Assembly: GCA_029864805.1 (NCBI GenBank)
Contig: JAOTSS010000009.1
Span: 1-43,988, forward strand
DNA from: Candidatus Nitrosopumilus sp.
Lineage (GTDB): Archaea > Thermoproteota > Nitrososphaeria > Nitrososphaerales > Nitrosopumilaceae
Direction: 5' to 3'
Length of the DNA stretch: 43,988 bases
Shown here: positions 7,424 to 15,742 of the stretch, piece by piece
Position numbering within the stretch: position 1 is the stretch's first letter
Layout of the letters: the number at the start of each line of letters is the position of its first letter
The notes under the pieces: model-generated
Database searches by the model: none
What the model was told of the DNA's origin: nothing
What the model saw: only the letters and a program-made list of their open reading frames with translations
Program-made: the position numbers and the translations under genes

Positions 7424-9211
7424 TCATTTTCCAACCACAATTTTATTTCTAAAGAGAATCACAGGTAAAACTGAAAACATGAGAACCAACATTGCAATGA
7501 TTTGAAATTCTGGAACTGCTCTTGTCAGTGTCATCATTTCAAAATTGCCATCTCTCACATATACTAGCGATAAACCATCAGGACTGATTACAAAAGAATC
7601 AGGTCTGTCATTGTTATACTGCAAAATCATTTCATGGTATGCGCCATCTGAACTGATAAGATGAAGTGTTCCTCCAGGAGCTCCACGACCGCAAGAATTG
7701 ACAGTGTAAATAATCATGTCTCCATTAGGAGTCCATTTTGAAGGATAGCCGCACTTTACTTGACTATTTGGAATTTCTATTACCTCTCCTTGTGCAGGAT
7801 AATATGCTAAAACTCTGTTTGCCCATCCATAGTCAGATTCGATTGTCTTGTGAAATAGAATCTTTTTTCCATCAGGACTGATATCAAAATGCTGACCTTC
7901 AAAATTATGAATCAGTGCATGTGCATTGTCTACGCTGCTTTGATCTCCGTTTCCAATATCAAGTAAGATATTTCCCTCTTCAGACGGATCATCATAGTAT
8001 GTTTCTCTGTCTATTGATACCGCAATTGAATACTTTGAAGGGTCCTCATCATGATAATGATAATAGTCAAAATGAATCCACTCTGAAAAATTTGTTAATT
8101 TTACAACATGGGATGTTTCAATATGGTATTGAAACAGTCCATCATCAGTTACAAAATGAATGTATTTTCCATCAGGAGAAAATTTTGCTAATCCAATCTT
8201 CTCATCAGTTTCCAAAAGCATTGGAATATTCAAAGTTGTAATTTCAGAGTCATCAGGAGACATTATTGCAAGATAGTGGACACTAGAATCGCTATTTTTG
8301 GGCAGATAGTATGTAAACAAAATAGATTTGCCATCACCACTCCAATCCAAAATATACACACTTCTCATAGGATTGGGGATTGGAATTTTCTCAACTGTTC
8401 CTTGAAAGAGAGGTTCTTTTGCAAGATATGTTATTGAATGACTACGTGTCTCATACAGGATTTCATTTTCCATCCATAATGCTTTCACATAAACAGACCA
8501 TTCTCCAGGAACATGTGTCGACAGTCTATTGATAAAGTTTGTACAGGATTTCTTTTCTGGATTAGATGAAGTCATGAATTCTTCCCCATCAGGACTTGTG
8601 TAAAATGCTTTAATCTCTACAGAATGCTCTTCTAGAATATCTTCATCATATGGATCCAAATATACGGACTCACTGTCATTTGATTCTTTGAGAAAATCAG
8701 AACACAAAACTCCATTCAGATGAGCAGGTAAAGGGGATATGACCTCAGAATCTTCCATCCAAAGATCAAATTTTTCTTTTATTTTTACTACATCATCAGG
8801 CAGGTGGCCAACAAAAAAATCTGAGTCAAGATGTCTTCTTTTGTCTACAATCATCTCCACTGTATATTCGCCTACCTGAAAATCATTCAAAATGTCAAAT
8901 GAGAATTCCATTTTTCCTTCATTGTCTGAACGATGGTAGTCTTCATGAATAATCTCATTTTCTGGATTTTTAATCACTACATGAAATTCAGAATTTGGTG
9001 CAGGAAAATGTTCATTTGTTTCTTCTTTGTAAAATGACGAATGGCCTACAACATAGATAGTATCACCCAGATGATACTTTCGGTCTTCTTGCATATGTTC
9101 ATTGAAAAAATCAAAGTCTGCTTCAAAATAGAATTCTTCTGCAAATGAATCAAGGACAGAAAAGCTCAAGAGAATTCCAATTCCAATCATTATCAAAACT
9201 CTATCTTTCAT
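7424..9211 (-). CDS. Exported protein with TolB/PD40-like repeats and PEF-type C-terminal tail
   Basis: A 595-residue protein with signal peptide (MKDRVLIMIGIGILLSF). Residues ~40-130 look like an Ig/MG2-like beta domain. From ~290 a beta-propeller is suggested by repeated SPDGK-type blades: FSPDGKYIHF, ISPDGKKILF, TPNGDMIIY and ISPDGLSLVY, as in TolB and PD40 proteins. The C-terminus is tripartite: VPEF, a hydrophobic helix, then basic residues. That matches PEF/PEFG-CTERM sorting signals processed by archaeosortases. It is therefore probably cell-surface anchored. Third gene of an operon starting at 11971; 9 bases separate it from the gene before. Confidence 0.78.
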   Translation of the reverse strand: MKDRVLIMIGIGILLSFSVLDSFAEEFYFEADFDFFNEHMQEDRKYHLGDTIYVVGHSSFYKEETNEHFPAPNSEFHVVIKNPENEIIHEDYHRSDNEGKMEFSFDILNDFQVGEYTVEMIVDKRRHLDSDFFVGHLPDDVVKIKEKFDLWMEDSEVISPLPAHLNGVLCSDFLKESNDSESVYLDPYDEDILEEHSVEIKAFYTSPDGEEFMTSSNPEKKSCTNFINRLSTHVPGEWSVYVKALWMENEILYETRSHSITYLAKEPLFQGTVEKIPIPNPMRSVYILDWSGDGKSILFTYYLPKNSDSSVHYLAIMSPDDSEITTLNIPMLLETDEKIGLAKFSPDGKYIHFVTDDGLFQYHIETSHVVKLTNFSEWIHFDYYHYHDEDPSKYSIAVSIDRETYYDDPSEEGNILLDIGNGDQSSVDNAHALIHNFEGQHFDISPDGKKILFHKTIESDYGWANRVLAYYPAQGEVIEIPNSQVKCGYPSKWTPNGDMIIYTVNSCGRGAPGGTLHLISSDGAYHEMILQYNNDRPDSFVISPDGLSLVYVRDGNFEMMTLTRAVPEFQIIAMLVLMFSVLPVILFRNKIVVGK

Positions 9212-9220
9212 TTCTTAGAA

Positions 9221-10408
9221 CTATCCCTCAATTATTATTGGAATATCAAACGGAATCAACTGCTCTGCCCTATCTTGATAATATTGTTTGGCATCAGGCA
9301 ACATGTCATAAACAGCCGATCTTAAACTAACTTTCAGAGCATGTTCTGCATTGCCTACCACCATACCTGACACAGGAATCTCAGAATTTGCCAAAATTGC
9401 TCTACCCATGCGTAATCGGTCTTCTAATAACAAGTCATCAAGGTCATCAGCCAAAACTACTATTTCACCTCCAGCGTGCGAATCCCACCATAATGGATTC
9501 TCAGGAGTTGGCGCTTTTCGTGCATCCCATTCATAAATTCCTGGTTTATCAAAAACCACTTGACCATTTTCAAAAGGAAGTATTGTAGGTCCAATCCATG
9601 CTAGTTCCTGCTCTCTGGTAATCTCACCAGTACCTGATTCTTGTATGCGTATAGTTTCAGGAGTACGATTAACGAAATCCACCGTATTGTTTCTAATGTG
9701 AATTATCAAATCAGATGGTTCTACTCTGGATTCATTCCCATCTTCAGGAAGAACATGTATTGTTTGAGGATAGCTAAGTATGTCTACAAGATGCAATTCT
9801 TCGGTAGTGTCAAAAAATGATAGTTGGGTTATGGAATAATAATTGACGCGGTTAGAATGAGCAGAAGCATCAATGAGATAAGAATCCCCCTCTGTTGCAT
9901 TAATCACAGCAGTAAATCCAACATGAGGAGGCAGGGATGTTAAGGAATATCCTTGATGGACATCAAAATCATCATGAATATTAATAATTCCTACATGATT
10001 CATTACTCGTGTAATCTCGTTCTTGACTAACAGTCTTCCAAGTTCTTCATAAAACTCGTCTTTGTAAATTTCATAGTTGGCCTCTAGTTCCCAGTCCAAA
10101 GCATCTTGCCATTGCTGTACGTTTTTGCCAAGATAGGTATCATCAATTACCTGAGTTGTTTTGTAATATTTTAGAGACTCGTGATTCGGGTTTACAAATT
10201 TTGTAGAACCATGACTGAATATTTCCGGAGTATCAGAAAGAGTATAGACAGGATCTGATCCTAAAGGCATAGTATTATCTAGAGCAATTGGAATATCATG
10301 TGAAAAATCATCATCAAATGTAATTTTGTTAATAGTTGGATATACAATAACGCCCATCAAGAATACAGTTATCGAAATTCCAGTAATTATCAAAACCCTA
10401 CTTTTCAT
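9221..10408 (-). CDS. Membrane-anchored exported protein, possible cupredoxin-like fold
   Basis: A 395-residue protein whose N-terminus (MKSRVLIITGISITVFLMGVIVYP) is an uncleaved anchor or signal peptide similar to that of the next gene. The region ~225-310 has strands around LIIHIRNNTVDFVN, a PETIRIQ strand and KPGIYEWDAR, the pattern of a cupredoxin fold. The Cys-His copper ligands are not evident. No known family otherwise. It sits between two exported-protein genes with 9-base gaps on both sides, so the three are one transcript. Confidence 0.65.
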   Translation of the reverse strand: MKSRVLIITGISITVFLMGVIVYPTINKITFDDDFSHDIPIALDNTMPLGSDPVYTLSDTPEIFSHGSTKFVNPNHESLKYYKTTQVIDDTYLGKNVQQWQDALDWELEANYEIYKDEFYEELGRLLVKNEITRVMNHVGIINIHDDFDVHQGYSLTSLPPHVGFTAVINATEGDSYLIDASAHSNRVNYYSITQLSFFDTTEELHLVDILSYPQTIHVLPEDGNESRVEPSDLIIHIRNNTVDFVNRTPETIRIQESGTGEITREQELAWIGPTILPFENGQVVFDKPGIYEWDARKAPTPENPLWWDSHAGGEIVVLADDLDDLLLEDRLRMGRAILANSEIPVSGMVVGNAEHALKVSLRSAVYDMLPDAKQYYQDRAEQLIPFDIPIIIEG

Positions 10409-10417
10409 TTTCTCACT

Positions 10418-11971
10418 CTAACTAGGAAATTCCATCCATGGTTGTGGTTCTCCAACTAACTTTTCTTGCTGACATGTATAATAGCCCCATTCCTTTTTGG
10501 ATTCATCCTTGAGATTTGATGTAATAATTCTATACTCGCCAGGAATTGAGCATGTTTCATGGGGTTCAAATATTCCTGGCATAGGCCATGCGTTCATAAT
10601 CAAATATCCATCTGAATCAGAATCTATAGGAATACATTCTTCGTCAGGTTTTTGCCATTCGCTGATTTTTTCTATGGATTCATAGTTCTCATAGGGTCTA
10701 AGATACACCTCAACTTTAGGAGACGTACATTCTTGAGATTGGTATCCCCACTCTACAAGAATAAAATTAATCAAATCATCCTTTTCATAATTTTGTTTCT
10801 TTAAGTAAAGAAACTGTTCTAGAAAGTATCCCGTCTCAAACTCATTTCGGTAATCATTAATGGCATCAATGTGATATGTACGATCTCTATAATCAGTCAT
10901 CATTATTTCTTGGACGTGAAGTTTTGCTTGTCGTTGTTTCTCTGATGTTTCGGATTCAGGCATTAGTTCTGGTTCAGGTTCTGATTTAGCATCTAGTTCA
11001 TTTTGTTGTAGATAACGTTCTACTTTTTCTTGAACCATTTCATCACAATAGGTCTGGTTTCCAAGCTTTTTACAACCCATCTTTGCAAGTTGTATGTCAG
11101 TAATTTGTGATTTTGTCAGTCCATAAAACGTAGATTCTATGGCCCAACCCCTTTGCATCAGTTTTGTCTTGGTTTCAGGTTTGACACATGCAGGAGAATT
11201 ATCATGTTTTAGAATTAGAACAAAGTTTTCTCTGCATTGAATTTCATCAAAAATAACTCCAGACTTTAACTGTTTTAATGGATACAGATGTTTGTCTGGA
11301 AAATCAATTTCAAATTCCAGCGTCTTATGGATAAATCCAGTACGTTGCATTTGATTGGCATGTTCAAGTTTTACTTTGTATGCTCCACCTTTAGTGATAT
11401 TGTACGATTGATGAGTTGTGTCAAATTCATAAACAAAATCTTGTCGTGCAAACCATAAAGTAGAATCAACTTGCTTAGAGTGCGAATCCACAACATCTAC
11501 ATAAAATCTTAGATTTTCTGGCTTGCCCTCATAATCTAAAAGCCATGCATGAATGGTAAAAGAATCACCATAAGTTATTTTTGTACTGGGTAATAGTTCG
11601 ACTTCTGGCACAAATTGTGAGTTACATCGGTAATGGCCTCCTGCGAAATCTGGGATTTCCCCTTTCAGGTAATAATACTGCCATACATTGAAATTCTCAG
11701 AAGACTGTGACTCCCATTCAGATAGCCTGTTTGCCTCAAATGCATCAATCATTTCAGATTTTTTTGATTCCATGAATGACTTGCCCTTGTAGTCATAGTA
11801 CTTCATCCATGTCTTGACATCATCAGAATCATAGCATCCATTAATCAGGTTGTCAAGGCATGGTGCTTGTGGCCAGTCCTCGTTGATAAAACACTGAGCA
11901 AATGATTGTTGCATGACAAGCGGTGATGCTGCAAAACTAGCAATGACAAAAAACATCACAACATAATTCAT
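10418..11971 (-). CDS. Exported protein with C-x15-C-x11-RGW module
   Basis: A 517-residue protein with a signal peptide (MNYVVMFFVIASFAASPLVMQ; likely cleavage after SFA). It is Cys-rich in the N-terminal 100 residues and beta-rich up to ~245. At about residues 249-280 it carries the module C-x15-C-x11-RGW (QCRENF..., SPAC, MQRGWA). A charged segment with repeated PEPELMPESE follows, then a C-terminal domain with further Cys. First gene of the three-gene exported operon. No enzymatic motif seen; a structural or binding surface role is likely but unproven. Confidence 0.68.
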   Translation of the reverse strand: MNYVVMFFVIASFAASPLVMQQSFAQCFINEDWPQAPCLDNLINGCYDSDDVKTWMKYYDYKGKSFMESKKSEMIDAFEANRLSEWESQSSENFNVWQYYYLKGEIPDFAGGHYRCNSQFVPEVELLPSTKITYGDSFTIHAWLLDYEGKPENLRFYVDVVDSHSKQVDSTLWFARQDFVYEFDTTHQSYNITKGGAYKVKLEHANQMQRTGFIHKTLEFEIDFPDKHLYPLKQLKSGVIFDEIQCRENFVLILKHDNSPACVKPETKTKLMQRGWAIESTFYGLTKSQITDIQLAKMGCKKLGNQTYCDEMVQEKVERYLQQNELDAKSEPEPELMPESETSEKQRQAKLHVQEIMMTDYRDRTYHIDAINDYRNEFETGYFLEQFLYLKKQNYEKDDLINFILVEWGYQSQECTSPKVEVYLRPYENYESIEKISEWQKPDEECIPIDSDSDGYLIMNAWPMPGIFEPHETCSIPGEYRIITSNLKDESKKEWGYYTCQQEKLVGEPQPWMEFPS

Positions 11972-12536
11972 TATTCAACTAGACGACATATCATAACTTG
12001 ATAAGTTCTTCTGATGTTTTGTAGAGGAAACTCTTGGGTTTTAAAAACCCTAAAAGTGACTAGTCCTCGTAAAAAATCCAGGACAGTCCCTGTACATCTT
12101 CCCAACTTGATTTGTTTTGATTATCTTGATTGCTCATGTATGGTATTTGCAAAATTTGAATAAAAGCAACACGAATGATTCGTTCATCTTATTCATCAGG
12201 TGATTTATGTCAATTGACAAAAGATAATTTGAAAAGGATGGGCAAAAGTTGGCCCACCCTTTGGACGGTATATGGTCGGTTGGTTAAACGGTTAGATAAT
12301 GACTCCTTCCGCAGAATCCTAAATTGGGATTCGCAAAGTTCGCATAAAAGAGAAACGTATCATTCCTCAGAATGATCTAAATACTATTTCTGATTGATTA
12401 CTAATAATCTGATCTGTCACCTTACTTGGTCTGGTTTGTGATTTGTCTATACTGGACACAATATTTTCCTGAGTTGCATCCTCTTCAAGATTATTTCCTT
12501 TTGACAAAAGCAGATGAAGATAGAAATAAAAAGTGA
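11972..12536. other. Intergenic region with hairpins, no clear protein gene
   Basis: Between the exported-protein operon and the metallo-beta-lactamase gene. A short plus-strand frame at 12175-12375 is open but its product looks unnatural. On the minus strand, 12376-12508 is open with a plausible sequence (LSKGNNLEEDATQENIV... starting TTG) but no good start or promoter. The region also contains the hairpin block at 12236-12332 described separately. Confidence 0.4.
12236..12332 (+). ncRNA. Candidate structured RNA
   Basis: Two strong hairpins stand out in an AT-rich gap. GGATGGGC (12236-12243) pairs with GCCCACCC (12252-12259), with one A-C mismatch and an 8-nt loop. GAATCC (12314-12319) pairs with GGATTC (12327-12332), 7-nt loop. 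Between them is GGTTGGTTAAACGGTTAGAT, D-arm-like in appearance. A TATA-like GATTTATGTC at ~12202-12211 lies ~28 bp before the first stem. It does not fold as a tRNA in my hands and matches no RNA I know. Confidence 0.28.
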
Positions 12537-13688
12537 TTAGTCAATTCTTTGAGATTCTGAAATCTTCCAGCAATGATCATAAGTGAACAAATCAACTCCT
12601 CCGAGCCTATCAATCCATTTAGGAACTACTTCATCAGTACATTGTTGTGTGATAGCATCAGCATAGATTTGGAAAACTAACCAGGGATTAGAGAATCCAA
12701 ATTCTTGTCCTATTGCCATAAAAGATACTTCTTGATTTGCCTTACCTGCACTGGCTTGAATGTCCTGAAAATATTCTTTTTGAATTTGCACATCTTCAGG
12801 AGTTCCTAGACGTGTAAGATGTCCACCAATGAATATGTCAAAATCATATTCTAGAACTTTGTCATGTGCTGCAATAAATTCGGGTACATCTTGTGCCATT
12901 GCTAGATCCTTGAACGGAGTCCATCCAGGAAATATTATGTCAACTAACATCAGAACTTTTTGATTTGGTGCATAGATGAAGATGTTTCCTGGTTCATGCA
13001 TTGGTCCATAATATGCTAATTCTAATTTTTGATTTCCAACTTCTAGCGTATACTTATCTTCAAAAGTAATGGAAGGAACTGGTCTGTTTGGATCATTTCT
13101 TTTTACTAGTGTGTTTGCTGCATCTTGATGTGCAATGTAAATTGCATCATCAGGAAAAATACCAATTGAACCAACATGATCACTATGAGTATGACTGTAT
13201 ATTACATGAGTGACTGGTTCATTTGTAACTTCTTCAATTGCCTTAAGATAATTTTCTCCAAGGGTTCTAGGACCATCAATCACAATAACTCCTTGACCAG
13301 TTGTCATGAACATTGTATTATAAGCACCATCAGTGACCCAGTATAATCCCTCTTGAATCTCTTCAACTAAATATCCTTTTGAAAAATCAATTTGAGGACC
13401 ATATGCAGTTTCAGGTAATGATGCAGATGATCTCAACTTCTCAGGGTGAATTTGAACCATTGATGACAAATCTTGTAGACTGTTAGAACTTTCCAACATA
13501 GTTCCCCATCCACGTTCAACCAAAGTGACTGCCGTAGAAGGTGTAACACAAGCAATTTTACCTTGATAATTTTCAATCCAAACTTTATCAATACAAATTT
13601 CATTATGTTCAACCGCAAAAACATTGGCAGTAACGCCCATTGTCCCTATAACTAAAAAACTAAAAAGAGATAAGAAAATAATTTTCAT
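12537..13688 (-). CDS. Exported metallo-beta-lactamase-fold hydrolase with RGW module
   Basis: A 383-residue protein with a signal peptide (MKIIFLSLFSFLVIGTMG; cleavage near VFA). Mature residues 32-61 form the C-x14-C-x11-RGW module (ICIDKV, IACVTPS, ERGW). The catalytic MBL domain follows: HTHSDH at 166-171, a later His in GPMHEPGN, and GGHLTRLG, giving the set of His/Asp ligands for a dinuclear metal site. It resembles the quinoprotein-relay/SoxH-like branch rather than true beta-lactamases. Acts outside the membrane on an unknown substrate. Single gene with its own upstream region. Confidence 0.87.
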   Translation of the reverse strand: MKIIFLSLFSFLVIGTMGVTANVFAVEHNEICIDKVWIENYQGKIACVTPSTAVTLVERGWGTMLESSNSLQDLSSMVQIHPEKLRSSASLPETAYGPQIDFSKGYLVEEIQEGLYWVTDGAYNTMFMTTGQGVIVIDGPRTLGENYLKAIEEVTNEPVTHVIYSHTHSDHVGSIGIFPDDAIYIAHQDAANTLVKRNDPNRPVPSITFEDKYTLEVGNQKLELAYYGPMHEPGNIFIYAPNQKVLMLVDIIFPGWTPFKDLAMAQDVPEFIAAHDKVLEYDFDIFIGGHLTRLGTPEDVQIQKEYFQDIQASAGKANQEVSFMAIGQEFGFSNPWLVFQIYADAITQQCTDEVVPKWIDRLGGVDLFTYDHCWKISESQRID

Positions 13689-13815
13689 TTACCTAGAAAT
13701 AATTTCATAATTTAAAAGTGTTAATGTCTTAGATTATGTTATGGATTTAAGATATCCGCTACACGTTGTGCTGGGGTTAGGACAGAGCAGAAGATTTTGC
13801 ACTTTCTAAAATGGT

Positions 13816-14298
13816 TTAAAGATTATTCAAGGCGTTAATTGTTGCCTGTTGTCTATGCACAAAGATTTTTTTGAGTTTATCTAGGGCATACCATTCAAAC
13901 ATTTTTCCAATAAACCCATACTGTAGTTCAAATTCAATCTCATCTTTTACCTTGGTCTGATTTTCGTTTATCTTATGAAAAACATGAGTGTGCTTCCAGT
14001 GTTTGAATATCGTGTTGCTCATTTCATCGACATATGTGTATGGTTTACAGGTAGTGATCTTAGTTTTCCAGGTCATTCTGGTCAGCAACTTGCTTGAAAA
14101 ATGGGCAGTTTGTCCCAGTGTTATTTTGTTACTGCTTGTTTCTATTATCTTAAAATCCAATCTTTTAGGGGTGATTATTTCTAAATGGTGTAAATCAGTA
14201 TAGAAATTCCATACCTTGTCAATATGGGCATCCACAACAAAAGAATGGTGAAAGGTTTTCAACGGTATTGAAATCTTATGCTCATAATATATCTCCAA
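13816..14298 (-). CDS. SRPBCC (polyketide cyclase/START-like) protein
   Basis: A 160-residue protein of the SRPBCC ligand-binding superfamily. The early segment DAHIDKVWNFYTDLHHLEIITP matches the first helix-loop region, TWKTKITTCKPYTYVDE and FKHWKHTHVF the central strands, and the C-terminal helix is long. The fold binds hydrophobic ligands in a deep cavity; members include cyclases and coenzyme Q-binding proteins. No catalytic residues can be assigned. Cytoplasmic. Start ATG at 14298. Confidence 0.72.
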   Translation of the reverse strand: MEIYYEHKISIPLKTFHHSFVVDAHIDKVWNFYTDLHHLEIITPKRLDFKIIETSSNKITLGQTAHFSSKLLTRMTWKTKITTCKPYTYVDEMSNTIFKHWKHTHVFHKINENQTKVKDEIEFELQYGFIGKMFEWYALDKLKKIFVHRQQATINALNNL

Positions 14299-14408
14299 AA
14301 GATAATTGTCTTGAGATAAGATCTAGTTTGTACTCTGCAAGATTTTATTCTATTTTTAGTTCAATTGAATATCAAATGGATTATTGATTTTATGATATGT
14401 AGAAAATC

Positions 14409-14507
14409 CTAACGCCAATCATCTATGACGTACCGATCTGCAATATTATAAGCATCATTATTTGGCTTGTTATTTCCAACTTGATATTTTTTCCACAAAC
14501 ACCTCAA
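14409..14507 (-). pseudogene. Open C-terminal fragment after zinc ribbon gene
   Basis: Minus-strand frame ending TAG at 14409-14411 reads LRCLWKKYQVGNNK and then AYNIADRYVIDDWR, which looks like genuine protein. No ATG is present; TTG at 14507 is the first possible start. The frame stays open further upstream into the zinc ribbon gene (to ~14577). Removal of one A in the AAA at 14572-14574 would join both into one ~87-residue protein. It is either a broken gene, a sequencing shift, or an overlapping small gene. Confidence 0.35.
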
Positions 14508-14547
14508 TCGTAACTCTTTGCCAAAAAGAATGAATTTAAGAATATTG

Positions 14548-14673
14548 TTAAAGTCTAGGTAGATTTCCTGATTTGTCTAAATTTGATTTGCAAACTTTAC
14601 AATAAAGTCTAACTTCTGTTGACAGAAACTCTGCCCCACAATTTTTACAAGTATAAAACTTCCTTTCACTCAT
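14548..14673 (-). CDS. Two-CxxC zinc ribbon micro-protein (41 aa)
   Basis: ATG at 14673, TAA at 14548-14550. Two CxxC knuckles (CKNC and CKVC) 13 residues apart form a complete zinc ribbon: MSERKFYTCKNCGAEF, then RLYCKVCKSN. A TATA-like GGCTTAAG is centred ~26 bp upstream, supporting a leaderless mRNA. Such tiny ribbons are common in archaea and often bind nucleic acid or partner proteins. The downstream sequence stays open in the neighbouring frame, so the true C-terminus may be longer (see 14409-14507). Confidence 0.65.
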   Translation of the reverse strand: MSERKFYTCKNCGAEFLSTEVRLYCKVCKSNLDKSGNLPRL

Positions 14674-14846
14674 AAATTTCTTAACATCAAAGTGCACTTA
14701 AGCCTATGTTTAGAGTTTTAAATTAATCCCTACGTCCTTACACTTTTGTTAAATTTCTAATTATTATGTGAATCCTTTTCTATAGAATGCAATTTCACCT
14801 CTTTCACTGAAATTGTCTCTTTTACACACAACTCTGTATATTATTC

Positions 14847-14918
14847 TTACAATTCAATGTCTTTTTGAAGTTCATTTGGCAATCCGCTCCACCACTCTTT
14901 TTGATTCTCAGACATCAT
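14847..14918 (-). CDS. Possible 23-residue micro-protein
   Basis: ATG-ATG at 14918/14915 and TAA at 14847-14849. The translation, with EWWSGLPNELQKDIEL at its core, looks amphipathic and protein-like rather than random. A TATA-like CTATTAGC is ~25 bp upstream. Too short for certainty. Confidence 0.35.
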   Translation of the reverse strand: MMSENQKEWWSGLPNELQKDIEL

Positions 14919-14998
14919 GATTAATCATTCTGAACTTGCTAATAGATCTGTCGGTTAAATCATCAAAGCAGCCATTCAAAAAAAAAGTCTGACAAAAC

Positions 14999-15484
14999 CT
15001 AGTCCTTCAAATATTTTATATCTGAAATATCATTTATTTCTTTGATTTTTATAATCAACGTATCTCCTAATTTATTAAAAACACGTTGACGTTTTTCATT
15101 TGTCAAAAACCATCCCAAAATAACATCTATTGGTAAAAGAAACGCTTTGCCAAAACTACTGATCATGATTTCTTTCAAATTTGGCTTTCTTCCATCAATG
15201 TTGATTATTTTCAAATTCATGATTTTTTTCCCAATTGTTTGATTCGTCTTGTATTCTAAAACAGTCCAATAAACAAAAAACAAAATGCTAGTTGGAATGT
15301 ATTGTATATTTTCCATCCAAAATGAATTCTCTTCAAATTCATAATCTATTGAACCAAATGAAGCCAACATTATTACCGTTGAAGTACTTGAAATAATTAT
15401 AAAATCAATTAGCCATGCAAAGAATCTGTCACTCCATTTTGCTAAAACTATCTTAGATGATGTATCTAAATTTGATTCATCCAT
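14999..15484 (-). CDS. RDD family membrane protein
   Basis: A 161-residue RDD-type protein. The family motif pattern is present: SDRFFAWLIDFIIIS (Arg and Asp at the start of the first membrane helix), a second hydrophobic segment IPTSILFFVYWTVLEY, then the NQTIGKKIMNLKI motif, and a third hydrophobic stretch around FLLPIDVILGWF. RDD proteins are polytopic and some act as ion antiporters or assist transport, but most are uncharacterised. Start ATG at 15484. Stands alone between micro-protein genes. Confidence 0.82.
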   Translation of the reverse strand: MDESNLDTSSKIVLAKWSDRFFAWLIDFIIISSTSTVIMLASFGSIDYEFEENSFWMENIQYIPTSILFFVYWTVLEYKTNQTIGKKIMNLKIINIDGRKPNLKEIMISSFGKAFLLPIDVILGWFLTNEKRQRVFNKLGDTLIIKIKEINDISDIKYLKD

Positions 15485-15581
15485 GACTCATCTGTCTGAT
15501 TCAAATTAATAAAATATGTTAATCATTAGCTAATATTCATTCCAACATAGGTGCTTTATTTGTGATATCTGACGTATATTC

Positions 15582-15713
15582 ATGAAAGCAAAGTTTGCCA
15601 CATCTTGTATTTCTTGTGGAGACAAAATCCAACCTGGAAAAGAGATCTCAAAAAACAAAGATGAGAAATGGGTTCATAAGCACTGTGCTGAGGACTCAGA
15701 AGGATTGCCCTAG
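15582..15713 (+). CDS. Small Cys/His zinc-binding protein (43 aa)
   Basis: ATG at 15582, TAG at 15711-15713. The product holds CISCG near residue 9 and HKHC near residue 33, giving a C-x2-C-x(21)-H-x2-C type zinc site, as in PARP-like or treble-clef fingers. A TATA-like GCTTTATTTG is centred ~25 bp before the ATG. Basic middle (KEISKNKDEKW). Likely cytoplasmic; nucleic-acid or protein binding inferred. Confidence 0.65.
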   Translation: MKAKFATSCISCGDKIQPGKEISKNKDEKWVHKHCAEDSEGLP

Positions 15714-15742
15714 AAATTAATATACCTCGTTTTTAAATAAAT

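Noticed and set aside
12255..12350. tRNA-like stretch with GGTTAAACGGTTAGA and a 7-nt-loop hairpin
   Set aside because: Anticodon and acceptor stems cannot be paired and the T-loop lacks the TTCRA consensus on either strand.
12175..12375. 66-codon plus-strand ORF
   Set aside because: Sequence is not protein-like, overlaps the hairpin block and has no promoter at the right distance.
13741..13809. 22-codon plus-strand ORF starting MDLRYPLHVV
   Set aside because: Too short and without supporting promoter or family; likely chance.
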